Of a stretch of DNA of 64,000 nt, positions 10,040 through 21,240 are shown piece by piece. The stretch spans positions 6,696,001 through 6,760,000 of the forward strand of contig NGZR01000002.1 of assembly GCA_002197995.1 (NCBI GenBank). Reading direction: 5' to 3'. The stretch is from Gaeumannomyces sp. JS-464 (Eukaryota; Ascomycota; Sordariomycetes; Magnaporthales; Magnaporthaceae). Each line of letters begins with the position of its first letter. The stretch's first letter is position 1. The notes under the pieces are model-generated. The model worked only from the letters and a program-made list of their open reading frames with translations. It had not been told where the DNA came from and did not search any database. The position numbers were made by a program, and so were the translations under genes.

Positions 10040-13000
10040 TCTTAGCTTAATTACTGGCTACTAGGATTCGAATACGGATTCTAGTGCACATCCACTGTAA
10101 ATCTCTGCCTTTGTCTGTTTCCGTCCCTTTGGCGCATTGTGTTATAATTCTGGGATCTCCTCCTTCCTCCTGATGCTTTTGTTATTCCCTTTATATTAAC
10201 GTAATGAATTGACAATAATTATGGAAACGCTTTTGTGTAGTCTCAGATGCTCACTCAGACTCGAAGCACTTGATTACCAACTGGGGCTATTTCCATTGAC
10301 GGCTTTGTGGTCGTCACTGGCCCTGGCGGGCCTTGTTTCAATTGCCGGCCTGTGGCGGTACTGTGGCTAACCAGGTACTTGGAGGTCTGGGCCTGCGCGC
10401 ACAACAAGTACAGCATCTGGCATCCGCTTAGGGGAGCGCTGGAAAGCATCTTGCCAGCCTCTTGTCGCTTCGGGCAACTCTGAAGGGGGGGGAGACGATG
10501 TGGTTGGCGCTGATGTGAATCGACCGTGTAGCCCCGTGGATATTTCTGGATGTCAGAGGACATGGCTTTCTGTGCCTTGCAGAAGCATCATGTCGCCGCA
10601 AATAATTGTTTCCAAACTTCAAGCGTCCCTGTCGATTTTTTCCGCGCCATGAAATAAATACCTGTGAGACGGGCCTGTGTTCCCCTGCTTCGGCAAGAAG
10701 GGACCGGACATCCCGGTATCAGATCGAAAAGGATCAAAGAACGGCACAGGCCTGAACAAAGGTGGCATACGATAGAGCCCACTCCGTTTGCTGGCAGTAT
10801 TAAAGTTGTTGTTGGTGCCCCACGGGGTCAGCGGCCGCCGCCCCAGCCACAGGTTAGCGCCACCCCGCTTCTAGTCACGACTCCCTTGCCGGAGGCAACT
10901 TGGGCTGCAAGTTGAACTGGAAGAGCTTTTATCCAGGGACGCTCTCGTGTCCTCTCTTGACTTTGCATCGCGCCGTTGCCTTCACTCTACCCTAAACAAT
11001 CTTCTGTGGCCGTTCCCTTGAACGTTGTCCGTCTCCCGCCACCTCCGCCGCCAATGTCCCTGCGTTGGCGATATGTATGCACATATTAGCATCATCCTTT
11101 CTCCCGTCATTCTTCTGACAAGTGGCGTGGATGAAGAAGACGTTCTGTAAGAGTCGCAAGTGGCAGCGATTATGGGTTTGTACAGGCCACTCGTAGACAC
11201 GACGGCCAACTGTGTCCAGAGTGTACGATTCGGAAGTGTCCAGGTTGGCCGATGCCGTGAAACCCCCCCGACTTGACCAGCCTTCGGAGCTCTAATTACC
11301 CATCCAGCATCAACCTTTGTACTTGAGACCTTTTCACTCGAGCTCCAGCATTCATACAGGCTAACCTGGTCCGACACCGGCTGCCAAGCGCATGTTCGGG
11401 CTACCCCGACTGTCTCAAAGGCCAAGGGATCCCATTAAGACCGCCAGGACCCCAGAGCCGAGAAAATCTTCCATTCAAAGACGCCGAAGCTCCCGCGGGG
11501 AACATTTCCGCCAGATACTTTTCCCCAGCGCGTCGGAGGATCGCGTCCACCAGATGCGATGCTGCAGACGCAGTCGGTCGGCGGCGCCCGAGCAACGGAG
11601 AAAAATACGCGTGATGAACGACCCAGAAAGTGCGGGGCGGCGCCCCCGGCTTCTCCGATGGAAAAACTCCATGAGCCAAGTGAGCTCGACACCTTGACCA
11701 AGAGAGCTTGACTCTGTCCAAGAGAGCCTGTCCCTGGCCAAAGGGGTCTAGATCTTTGACCCGCATTGAAGTAATTAGGTAGCTTTGCGCCTTTCACGTC
11801 CACTCTGGGGGCGGAATCTGTTCGCTCAGTTTGGGGACCGAGTCAGGCACGAGGTTCCAAAGGGAAAAAGCATCCCACCGTCTGTCCTATCGCCTAAGGT
11901 CTTGGCACGGAAAAATGTATATCATACGCATACGAACCTGCCAAAGGGCGGTTTTTATTTATTTATAACTTTGCAATCAGTCCTCAGGCTGTGACGTAGG
12001 CGAAATGACGCCGCGCTGGTTTTTGTCCGATAGAGGGTAGCATAGCACAGGCCCGCCTACTGATATGGACTCATTTACGTAGGCCCCTCAGCCTCCCGCC
12101 TGCTGACTCGTCCGCCATATCCACCCCCACTGGGACGCTGCACGTCAAGGGACCTGGGCAACCTTGGTGTTGGGTTGGACCCCTCTGTGGAAAAAAAAAG
12201 GCCGATTGGGATACCCCCGCCTGTCAAATCTTTCGGCACGTGTCGGGGTGGCACCCTTTCTGAGACCGGCTGATCTACAAACAACCCGGGCGCCCGCAAT
12301 TGCTTTGTCGACCCATCCAGAACCCCCCGCGACCTGTCATCTCACTTATTGCTCTATCTGTGCAGTAGAATTGCTCTGCAGACCAATCTCCAGTCTCGTC
12401 CCCGAGTCATCATCGACGGTTGTCGAGCTGCCAGGCGGAGTAGGCACCCCATTGCCGCCAGCGGTAACCAGCGACGGCCAGCGGGGACGCGGGTCCATTT
12501 GGAATGAGATTTTTAGGTTAGAGAGTACCTAGGTACCTACCTAGATTGGTAGGTGGGGGAGATGATCCTTGGCTCCGTACTCGGGGCGCGAGCCATGCCT
12601 TCTCGGGCGAGGTTGTTGGCCAAGATCCCCACCAAGAAGTGGAGTTACCGAGACCACGGGAGCGGCCACCGACAGGAGATGCCAACAAGGGGCTGGATGC
12701 CACCATGAGGCGGGAACCTGCAGGGTGACTCGGAGGTGCTAGCCGACGACCAAGAGCCGTCAACGCCGAGCGGCTCACCTTGTATATTTGAAGGCCCCCC
12801 CCGGTACATTTTCGTTGACTGCTCCCCCACAAGGCTTTGCGGTCGGCATGCAACCCCAAACGACGAGGTGTAGTAATCCTCGTCTTGATCTTCCTCCTCG
12901 CCTAGCTCTAGCGGTGGACTTTCACACTATGTGCCCTTCTAGCTCTGCGCCCCAAGCTGGCAGAGGGAAAGAGGAAGAATTGGTGGCCAAGTACTTCGAA

Positions 13001-13202
13001 CCATGGTGACCATTGTGTTTTGTTTGCTGGTCAGGCCCCGGATGGAATAGGGCCGGCTCGGACTCGGGGAACAGAGTTAAAAATTTTACTATGACGGCCC
13101 TAACTACCCCAGCATCTAATTAATCGCCTTGCTCCCATCCCGGTCCCGCTCATAAGCCTAGTAGCCGGCCAAGAGCAGTGGCGTTGGTTCCCTAGGCAGG
13201 CC
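10040..13202. other. Long stretch without a recognisable gene
   Basis: Several ORFs of 60-150 codons exist on both strands (for example minus 10982-11425 and minus 11401-11803), but they overlap one another in several frames, show no domain and have no clear splice partners. A short imperfect repeat of the type CCAAGAGAGC occurs near 11697-11730. I call no gene here. Confidence 0.4.
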
Positions 13203-13723
13203 CTAGTTCGCCTCGGCACCCTGGGCGCCGCACTTCTTCTCGCAATAGTACGTGAACTCGTCGCCGCCGATGTGCCAGTCACGGGAGTTGCATCCCAGGC
13301 CGTCCTATAAGTGGATGCCGATCATCTTGTCAGAAAACAAATGCCGGGGAAAGGGTTTTGACTGGGGCAAGACGAGGCCGGCAGAACATACAAAGCTGCA
13401 GTCGGGGCACTTGTCCCACTTGTTGTTGCCCGTGTTGCGAGCCCTGTAGAGGTCGCACGCGCACTTGGTCGCGGCGGGCACGATCTCGTAGTTCTTCACC
13501 CAGCTGTAGCTGGGGCTGAAGGGGGCCGCCAAAGGGCGCGGTGGTTCTGTCCTTGACGCAGACGGCGACGCTGTGCAGCTTGGCGGCGGCACTGGAAAAA
13601 AAATCGAGACAGTCAGTCGGCGCTTTGTTCTTCTTTTTCCAAGGGGGTGAGGCAGGGCTTCGGAGGGGGAGAAACCAACCTGGCGGCAAGCGCCAAAAGA
13701 ACGGAGGCATAGGAGAGCTGCAT
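13203..13723 (-). CDS. Small secreted cysteine-rich protein (three exons)
   Basis: Exon 1 is 13680-13723, exon 2 13392-13591 and exon 3 13203-13304. Introns have GTTGGT and GTATGT donors with CAG and TAG acceptors. The protein is about 114 residues, starting with a signal peptide (MQLSYASVLLALAAS). The mature part has eight cysteines, including CAC and CPDC pairs, and ends near KKCGAQGAEAN. Exon 2 changes frame at the G5 run 13521-13525 (one base too many), and the shifted frame keeps both the cysteines and the splice phase. Size, signal peptide and even cysteine number fit secreted effector-like or antimicrobial fungal proteins; no specific function can be assigned. A TATTTAT box lies about 110 bp upstream. 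Confidence 0.65.
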
Positions 13724-14752
13724 GATGCTGGTTCAGTTGTTGCTTTTCTGCCAGGAGACGAGATCTATGGGCCGAGGGCGGGTGGTGCAAAGGGACGGGA
13801 GAATTGATACTCATTCGGAGCGAAAGGCTCGAGGATAAATACCCACTGGGATGAACTGGGAAGATGAGGGCGACAAGACCAATCGCAAGACGCTTCGGTA
13901 ACCTGATCCAGCTCGAGCTCTCGCTCGTTGCTATCGCCGTTCAATTTTGGCGATTCATCCCGTCGCCTGCCGAGTGGTCGCCCATGAGCGCTCCTTGTCC
14001 CTGTCCCTGTGAATATCCCCCGGATTTTTTTTTTTTTTCGTTTCATGCACGGGAAGTCCACGAATGGGACAGAGGCTCAACCATCACGGCGGGCGTCGGA
14101 AAATTCCGCAATCAAATGTCCGCTTCGCCCCCACAGTCGAAATACCCGCCCACCACAGTCGCTACCACGTTGCCCGTGGGGGATGCCAGGATGCCGTGGA
14201 TTAATTACATCATCAAATATAGCAAGCACCCAGGGTTCAAGACACACCGCCAGACACCGCTGTCACGTACACCAAATTTCTTGACCGAATATGGCAGGTG
14301 GACGCGGACGGCCGCCTGTGACTCGCATATGGGCAGCCGCATCCGCTGGGCAGTCGGGCGTGTGATGGGCTCAAGGGTCTTCTCGTGTTGTCGATAACGT
14401 CGACGCGGGCTATTCCAGTCCCACCCCAGAGGTCGTTGCATTTGTTGGGGGATTAAGCGATATCACGACTCGCTCCTCGCCCGGTGTCCGGATAGGGCAA
14501 CCGCAAGGAGATGCCAGTCCATGTGCGGAGTCTCCCTTCTCATGTGCGGGTGAACAGGCCACGGCGACAAGGCAGGAGGGAGACGGGATCTAGAGTTCGG
14601 TGTTTTTCTTCTTTGCAACTTCCGCTGTACAACGCCTCGTCGGGTTGCCTATAAAGTCGACGGATCCTCGAGTCCTGGGCTCTGGTTTTCTTTTCTGGAC
14701 ACCACTCCTCCCAGACCAGCCTTCAACAAGACTCTCTGCTACCCCATCCAAG
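13724..14752. promoter_or_regulatory. Divergent intergenic region between two secreted-protein genes
   Basis: It separates the starts of the minus cysteine-rich gene (13723) and the plus secreted-protein gene (14753). TATA-like motifs sit near each: TATTTAT (minus strand, about 13832-13838) and CTATAAAG (14650-14657, about 100 bp before the ATG). An ORF at 13864-14397 has no homology that I recognise. Confidence 0.45.
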
Positions 14753-15660
14753 ATGAAGTCCTTCAGCCTTCTCGCTCTCACCCTGGCGGCGGCCGCCATC
14801 GCGGCTCCCACCACCACAAACGAGCCGGCCACCCAGCTGAAGCCTGGAGAGTACATTCTCATCAATGGGGACCATCGTAAGTCACTGGTCTTTTCAGTTC
14901 AGCTTTCACCTCAGCCCGAAAAACAGACGGCTGGGATATTTCCTTGGCCGCAGCAGCGGGCTTCCAGGCGCGGTGGAAGCAGTTTACTGACTACAGACAA
15001 CTTGAAGAGGAGCTCGTCAACGACACTCGGCTCAACGAGTACCTCCAGAAGGAAGGTATCCTCCGCCAGCCGCCCCCGGTCGACGAGGAGTGGCTTAAGT
15101 TCACCCCCGACCCCGAGGCCCTCGCCAACCTGACCAAGCTCGAGGGCCGCCAGGCCTCGTGCAAGTACACCATATCCGTCGTCCAGGACAGGAAGGAACG
15201 CTTCACGGACTGGGACGTGCAGATGTCCTCGGTCGTCATCGGCGCGGGCCGCACCGGCATCCAGTTCACGGTCGACAACGGCTGGAGCGTCAGCAACACG
15301 GTATCCGTCTCGGCCGGCCTCGACCTCGGCGTCATCAAGGACCGGCTCGGCGCCTCGCTGGGCGTCGACTACAGCAGAACCTGGACGTCGTCCTTCACGG
15401 AGCGCTACAGCACCACCGTCTTCAGAGGCGAGGCGGGCGTCTGGACCGTGCAGCCGTGGGTGAACCGCGTCTACGGCCGCACGTTCCGCGGGTGCCCGGG
15501 CTCCTTCGTCCAGATCGGCAGCTGGATGGCCGACTCGCACGAGGACGGCCAATACTATGGCCACAAGTGGGTCTCGGGCTACATCAGCGCCTGCATCAAG
15601 AAGGTCCCCAACGGGCGCGGCGGCCTGACCCGCTGCCACGGCTCGGGAGAGTTCAAATGA
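14753..15660 (+). CDS. Secreted protein of unknown function, about 276 residues
   Basis: Exon 1 is 14753-14876, the intron 14877-14953 (GTAAGT donor, CAG acceptor) and exon 2 14954-15660. The frame is intact. It begins with a strong signal peptide (MKSFSLLALTLAAAAIAAP), followed by LKPGEYILING. A charged helical region (WKQFTDYRQLEEELVN) comes next, then a long C-terminal region rich in alternating Ser/Thr/Val (VSNTVSVSAGLDLG; SLGVDYSRTWTSSFTERYST) that looks like amphipathic beta strands. Four cysteines lie in the C-terminal two thirds. The pattern is compatible with a secreted beta-sandwich protein, but I do not recognise the family. The acceptor is CAGCAG, so a one-codon splice variant is possible. 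Confidence 0.75.
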
Positions 15661-16250
15661 GCACGACAAGGACGCAGGCGCGCGCGCAAAAGCCCATTAA
15701 TAATGCGCCGCCCCGGGGCTCCTGCGGGGAGGGGAGAGTGGAATGGAGGGCAAGGGCTGGAGGGGCGAGGCATTCAAGATTCGCCCCTGGATCAAGGTGG
15801 TTGTGGCATGTTTTCGGAGAAGGCGAGGTTCCATCCTTGGAAGCAGACTTTTTGTCTATCTTCTTGCCCTGCAAAGGGCTGGCTTTGTAGCGCAGTTATG
15901 AAGCATTGACCCTAGCTTGTGAATAATCAATCTATGGGGGTTAATTGCCTGATCTACGATTTGCCAGGTGATGATGCGTGATACTGCCTATGGAAGTCAA
16001 GATTGACGACTGCGCGCGAACAAAATAGCGGAGGGGCACATCGGAAGCACGCTGCTAGGGCACACAGGAATTGATGGCGTGGGATTACGCGCCCGCAGAG
16101 GAAGATGGCTGCTCCTGGAAAGATGGGCGTGGATGCTTCCGGTCGTATGATGTCTTGCCACAGTATCGCACGGAAAGCACCTTGATGTTGGTGGGAGGAA
16201 GATTTGGGCACTGGGCAGGTGCGTGTGCGTTCAGTGCACCATAAAATCTG
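15661..16250. other. 3' flank of the secreted-protein gene, no gene seen
   Basis: GC-rich at first, then mixed sequence. No ORF with a recognisable domain. It should contain the terminator of the preceding gene. Confidence 0.4.
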
Positions 16251-16655
16251 ATGTTGTATCGGTCACCGGCCAGTGCTCAGCGGCGCAAACTGGACTGCGA
16301 GAAAGAACAGTTGTGGCTGGTCCCCGCCCGTAATGGCCAAACGTCTATTTATTCGGCCTGGCTGACGCCTCTGAGAACCAGCCATCCGCCGGGCTCCTCG
16401 GGCAGGAACAAGATCCACAAGATCCAACAGACCACCAGACACCAAAACGCGATCCAACACACGCTCCACAAGCGGAACAACCAGAACCACCACCCCAAGG
16501 CCGGGTACTGGGTCTGGGAGCGCAGCTTCGGCGAGTTCGCCTGCGCCTTCACCTTCCCCACCCGCGTGGACGCCTCGGGCGTCGTCGCCAAGCTGGACAA
16601 CGGCGTCCTGAACCTGGTCGTGCCCAAGGCCACGAAGCCCCAATCAAGACGTTGA
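16251..16655 (+). pseudogene. Remnant of a small heat shock protein (HSP20/HSP30) C-terminus
   Basis: The last 50 residues of this open frame (about 16500-16655) match the end of the alpha-crystallin domain of fungal HSP30-type chaperones: YWVWERSFGEFACAFTFPT, then VDASGVVAKLDNGVLNLVVP. The Arg/Phe-Pro core and the final L-x-L-V-V-P strand are kept. The upstream part of the frame is Asn/Gln/His-rich and does not resemble the start of the domain, and no ATG gives a normal N-terminus. The gene is therefore truncated. Active family members hold unfolding proteins under stress. Confidence 0.6.
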
Positions 16656-17494
16656 CCAGACTCCTGCCATCGCCTCGCTGCCATGCCGGGGCAGGGGAAA
16701 GGGAAGGTTCCTGACAGCCGGCTGCACCAGGACCGACGGCATCGCTCGCGCCCACGGGCCTCTGCTGTGACTCGTCATCATTGTCGGGGCCGCCATCATC
16801 CCAGGAATCGAGCAGCACCTCCCTAGTGCGGTTGTTATTCCTTTTGCTGGTGACCGGGATGTCCTCGGAGGCGCGGAGCGCGCCGCCGCCGCCGCTCTCA
16901 TATCCCTGGAACTCTACCTGCTCCGCCTTCCTGTCCTGCGCGCCTGGACATCGGTCATGTCGACGGCGGACGTTTTGAGATCCAGGAAGTTGGTTAGGCA
17001 GGTGACGATCTTGGCGAGGATTAGCGAAAAGTCCTTAAGCCTGAACCAGACGTCTCCTTTCTTAATGCCGTTGGCTCGACTTAGGGTAACGACGTCGCCG
17101 TGCCGGAAGAAGTCGTACAGGTAGGCGTTCCACGGCACCCCGTCCGTATCGTCCGGGTACAGGCGGATAAAGGGGACAGAAAACTCCTCGAGAAAGACGC
17201 CCGCGCGCACCGTCGAGCACAGGTCGTGAACTGACTCGAAAGAGTCGGTAAACCCTAACAGTGCCGCGAACGGAGATCGGATCTCGGGATAGGGCAGTAG
17301 GTCCTCCCGACAATGACAGGGAGTTTGACGGAAGAGGCGCCCTGCACGCCCACACGGTACTTGGTGAAATGAAGCTCGCAGTCGGGCACGTTTGACAGAT
17401 GCTGGCGTACAAATGTCCGCACGTAGTTTGTGAAGATGAGATGCGGTCGGGCCACCTTCTTACGCCAGCCCCAGATCGACACCGCCATATCCAC
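16656..17494 (-). pseudogene. C-terminal part of a conserved fungal protein, family uncertain
   Basis: Collinear coding pieces in three frames. From 17494: HLIFTNYVRTFVRQHLSNVP and VKLPVIVGR. Then IRSPFAALLGFTDSFESVHD, WNAYLYDFFRHGDVV, GDVWFRLKDFSLILAKIVT. Last, an acidic tail with LLDSWDDGGPDNDDES. Joins are needed near 17305 (one G lost from GGG) and 16938 (one C lost). The dense GDVWFRLKDFS block recalls the C-terminal extension of some large fungal DExD/H-box helicases, but that is only a suggestion. The 5' end stops abruptly at about 17494, where the oppositely oriented PNP fragment begins, so the gene seems cut by a rearrangement. Confidence 0.45.
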
Positions 17495-17499
17495 GATGG

Positions 17500-18080
17500 T
17501 GCAGAAGGGCCCGGGTCTTGCGATCTACAGACGTCCATCGGCCGCGCTCGATAAACTATTCAAGCCTGAATATCTGCGCCGCAGCAGCCCTACTGTGGCC
17601 AGTGCGACACGGGGGCAGAAGTCAGCCGGCGCGCCGCGCGAAGCTGAGGTTGCGATAATTCACTACGGGCTAATCGCGTCGGGCGATCGCGTAATGAGGA
17701 GTGCTGCGCGCAAGAACGCCACTGGCCGCGAGGTAGGCGACATACTCTGTTTCGAGATGGAAGCGGCGGGGATCATGGCCGAGTTTCCGTGCCTCGTCAT
17801 CCGCGCGGTGTCGGATTATGCAGACTCACAAGAATGACGGGTGGCAGCACTACGCTGCAGCGGCGGCTGCGGGGTGTGCCAAAGAGCTTCTTTCGCACGT
17901 GAGTCCAGCAAAGCCCACAAAGCCGGCGTCGGTTCCCGTGGATGGCCTAAACGGGATGGGCCGTTCTGGTGGGCGTCGTGCTTTGCAGGGATTTTACGGG
18001 GTTTACCACTCAGGTTCCGGGGCTTTCTCCGTAGTGCGCGACCTGAACATCGGGCGTTGGGTCCCGCGACGGGCGGGATA
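17500..18080 (+). pseudogene. NLR-type nucleoside phosphorylase (PNP_UDP) domain fragment
   Basis: The frame from about 17500 carries LFKPEYLRR, then EVAIIHYGLIASGDRVMRSA, DILCFEMEAAGIMAEFPCLV and IRAVSDYADS. After a break near 17830 (two bases missing) it continues HKNDGWQHYAAAAAAGCAKELL. This is the end of the PNP_UDP_1 domain that forms the N-terminal effector module of many fungal NLR proteins. The HYGLIASG, FEMEAAG and SDYADSHKN motifs are diagnostic. No NACHT or NB-ARC domain and no repeats follow, so only the domain's second half survives. It abuts an unrelated antisense fragment. Confidence 0.7.
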
Positions 18081-18125
18081 GGGGGTTCATAGCTCCCGGG
18101 GTCAGCTTTTGGAAGTGCGAGGGTC

Positions 18126-18160
18126 AGCTTTTGGGTGGGTCAGCGGGCCCACCAAAAGCT
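18126..18160. repeat. Inverted repeat (hairpin) with AGCTTTTGG arms
   Basis: The arms AGCTTTTGGGTGGG and CCCACCAAAAGCT face each other across about 8 bases. The motif GGGTCAGCTTTTGG also occurs just upstream (about 18100-18135). It lies between the PNP fragment and a LINE-2 3' end and may be a transposon terminus or recombination debris. Confidence 0.6.
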
Positions 18161-18204
18161 CCGAGGGTAAGCTTTTTCAAAATGCACCCCAAAAGGGAGC
18201 GAGA

Positions 18205-18490
18205 GTGAGTGAGTGAGTAAGTATATTTAACGTCAGTAAGTCGGGATCTACCAGTCCCTGCCTCCCAAGGGGCATATGACGTGCTAGCGCTACCTAAGCT
18301 AAACATTAGGCTACATGTTGCTATCCGGCGGCTAGCAGAATTAAACCCGAAGGCACACGGAGGTCGGGCCGCGTTCCGGCGCTCCTTGTTTGTGAGTGGG
18401 CGATCGGCGGTAGGGCGTATGTATATACGCCAGGGCGTTGTAAAGCGCTGCGGGTGGTAGTAGTGCGTTCGGCCGGCGAGTATGCCGATC
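18205..18490 (-). mobile_element. 5'-truncated LINE-2 3' end
   Basis: The reverse complement is collinear with 49990-50290 (from CGGCATACTCGCCGGCCGAA to the terminal GTTAAATATACT). A GAGTGAGTGAGT stretch at 18189-18217 replaces the tail. It is GC-rich and little mutated, unlike the long LINE-2 copies. Confidence 0.75.
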
Positions 18491-19272
18491 AATCAATCCG
18501 TGCGAGAGGGTGGTCCTCGACTCCTATAATTTGTTTTACGGATTGCCCAAGGACCAAGGGACCAGGCACACGGTTAGCTTGGTCAGGCATCCTTTCCTAA
18601 GCACGGAGGGGAGGTACGAGCCACAGTGCAGCCACAAGCATGGAGCAGCAGAGCGTGGCGCAATGAGTTTGAGTAGTGTTGGAGGTGTTGGGCGGCCGCA
18701 AGGCCGCCTGCAGAAGAGGGAAACAGCTCTGTATTGTCTGTGTTCTTAGAGAGAGGTGACAATCCGGTGGGTGACGCTCTCGTGGGTGAAGTAGGGCACC
18801 GGCGCACGGGCCAACTCCTCACAAGTAGCCAACCAACAAAAACCATCAAAAGAGGCTGTGGAGCAGAAGCACAGACGGAGTCAAACGAGCGGGCGCAGTG
18901 GGTAGACTGGAAGGATCCACGGAGGGGAGCTAGAGGCCAGTACCGTTAGCGGGGGAGTCATTTGCAGGGTGGTCACATGCGGGGGCCACATCAAGAGGAG
19001 CAGCTCCTCATTCACAAAGTGTGGAGTCACGGAGGGGAGCAAGAAGGGGAGCGAGCAGACGAGCAACGAGAGGAGCGGCCACAGAGGCATAAAAAGGATG
19101 CTTCCCCAGGGCAAACAGGAACTGGAATCCTCCCTTTTTGCACAGCAGCAAACAGGTTTTAACTTCGACGGAAAGCGGAGCAAGATTGGGTCGTCGCGTG
19201 TGTACATTTATTTGTGCGAGCAGCATACGTAAGACGAGGGAGTAAGAGAGCTGTTAAACGGAAGTGGCGGCA
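18491..19272. other. Non-coding stretch, several short unrelated ORFs
   Basis: Purine-rich, moderately GC sequence with no recognisable domain. It should contain the promoter of the small gene at 19273. Confidence 0.35.
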
Positions 19273-19780
19273 ATGGCGACGCCTGGAAGGGTTGGGCCAG
19301 GAGCCCTATGTCCTTACACGGGTGAACTTGTTAGGGATCTCGCAAAATTTATTGATGGTGTTTGTGCCAATGTTTTTTGGGACCGCGATGGGGCGGTTAC
19401 AGAAGCGCGCAACTGGGACATTGTTGCTACGATATGGCCGATAACGAGGCGAGGTCTAGGGTTAGACAGTGAGAACGAGTTGGAACGGAAGTGGGATGCT
19501 ATGGGGGTAGATCAGCGGAGTGAACTTTTGGAGGCATTGTTCCGCATTGCTTGGGCAGGAGCTTGTTGTAAGTACATTCGTGGGTATCGCTATGGCGAAA
19601 TGGTTTGCTGATTTGAGTGTAGTTGCAGACTTTTGTCGTTGTCCACGGGCCCCGGAGCTTATCCATAACCGGATGGACCTGGATCCCGCTTCTCACCCGG
19701 TGGATCTGGATCCCATCCCGGAGCCGATGGACTTGGACCACGAGTGCGAAGATGTGGTGATGATTGATGCCGGTATATAA
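19273..19780 (+). CDS. Hypothetical two-exon gene with MDLD-type repeats
   Basis: Exon 1 is 19273-19567, the intron 19568-19628 (GTAAGT donor, TGCTGAT branch-like motif, CAG acceptor) and exon 2 19629-19780. The frame is intact and gives 148 residues. The first two thirds look like a helical globular segment (LVRDLAKFIDGVCANVFWD; LERKWDAMGVDQRSELLEAL). The end carries three short units, MDLDPASHP, VDLDPIPEP and MDLDHECED, followed by VVMIDAGI. I do not recognise the family. It is the last gene-like unit before the AT-rich island, and its base composition is already lower in GC than genes further left. Confidence 0.5.
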
Positions 19781-20218
19781 TCCCCACAAGTCGGAGCACC
19801 CCTTGTTGGGCACCCCCCGCTTTTGGGCACCTGGATCTCATACAAACGCATTGTTTTTACAACGCAATTAAAAATCCAATAAAGATCGGACAAGTAAAAA
19901 TGGTACATTAATGGATAGGCAAAACAAGGCTTTTTAATTATATCATTTGTATAATAATAAATTAAATGATTAACGTGGTTTACTAGCGAGTGGCGTATAT
20001 AAACGAGTGGCGAACTTTAAAATTCCATATTAAACGCGATTTTTAACACCTTGCTAACTCGGCCAATTAAAAGCTAAATTTAACTAAATTTTAACAAGTT
20101 ATATTTAACTAAGTAGCAAATTTAATTTAGTTTTTTTAAAAATTTATTATTACCATTTTAATGTTAGTTAAAACGCAGTATAATACGATGTGTAAAATAT
20201 GCAAATTACTTTAAAAGG

Positions 20219-20898
20219 TGTTACAATTAAAAGTTTTGCTTTTAAAGTAAAGCATTTTAAAAGTGGCTTGGATAATAACTGTGGCTGGGGTTTAGGTAAA
20301 CTTTAAGGGTTTAAAAGGCAATTAATAATTATTTGCTTTAAGAAATGCTTAGGAGCTAACTTAGGTTAATTAATGCGAAAACCTTAGTTAATAATTATTT
20401 AAAACGGTAAAAAAACTCCTCCTTTTATATATTTATTCGCTTTTGCTCGGCGTTTTTTAAATTTGTAGCTTTATTTAAAAATTTTGATTTTTTTTTAAAT
20501 TTGTAATTTGTCGGATAGTTATTCCGGCGCATGCACTCGAGGGATTTAAAAGCCTGGGAGGCTTGGGAGGCTCCTAGGGCCTACAAGGCCCACAAGGCCC
20601 ACGTGACCTAAAAGCCCAAACCCTTTCGCAGATAAAAGGGGCTTGTTAGCCCCCTTTCCTATAGCTAAATCTCCTTCCTCTTTATGCATAATAAAAAGAC
20701 TTTTCCAGATTTATAAATCTTTGTTTATCACCCTTAACGAAGGGCTTCGAGCCTAACAAAAGTAACACTCCTATTAATATAATTTTTATTTAAAAGTTTA
20801 TAAACTTTTAAATTTGGAAATTTTTATTTAAAAATCTACAAACTTAATTTAAATAAGCTTTTTTATTACGTAACTTTTTAACAAGCAAAGTGGGGTAG
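20219..20898 (+). mobile_element. RIP-mutated family-A LTR
   Basis: It starts TGTTACAATTAAAAG and contains GGAGCTAACTTAGGTTAA (20351 on), the mutated form of the LTR core found intact at 8208 and 44101. A GC-rich segment (20516-20758) interrupts it. Its 3' end is cut by the next LTR start at 20899. Confidence 0.65.
20516..20758. mobile_element. GC-rich insertion inside a mutated LTR, probable solo LTR
   Basis: It starts TAGTTATTCCGGCGCATG and ends CTTCGAGCCTAACA. It is far richer in GC than its host and carries little RIP damage. Intact family-A LTRs read through this point (TTTGTCGGAAATCCACAG near 44257). I could not find a convincing target duplication, so the borders are tentative. Confidence 0.4.
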
Positions 20899-21240
20899 TG
20901 TTACAATTAAAAAAATTACGTTTAAATTAAAGCGTTTTAAATGTAGCTTAAATAGTAACTGTAGCTAAAGTTTAGGTAATTTTTAATTGCTTGCTTTAAA
21001 AAATGGCTAAAAGCTAACTTAAGTTAATTAATACCGAAAGCTTAATTAAAGCTATTTAAAACAAGAAGAAATCTTTTCATTTATATATTTGCTTTTTTTT
21101 ACTTAGTGTTATTTAAATTTATAACTTTATTTAAAAATTTAAAAATTTAAAAACCTTTAAATTTGTAGCTTTGTTTAAACATTTATAAATCCGTTTTAAG
21201 TAAGCTTTTTTATTACGTAACCTTTTAAAAAGCGTGGTAA
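20899..21240 (+). mobile_element. RIP-mutated family-A LTR, second copy
   Basis: It starts TGTTACAATTAAAAAA and contains AAAGCTAACTTAAGTTAA (21009 on) in the same relative place as the core of the previous copy. The 3' end is not sharply defined. Confidence 0.6.

Noticed and set aside
10982..11803. Minus ORFs as possible genes
   Set aside because: Several overlapping frames are open at once, with no domain, no splice support and a repetitive segment near 11700.
14911..15669. Long minus ORF opposite the secreted-protein gene
   Set aside because: The plus gene has a signal peptide, intron and coherent protein; the minus frame is a shadow.
20516..20758. Firm target duplication for the GC-rich insertion
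   Set aside because: The flanking pentamers (TCGGA and AAAGT) do not match even allowing RIP changes, so only a tentative insertion is reported.
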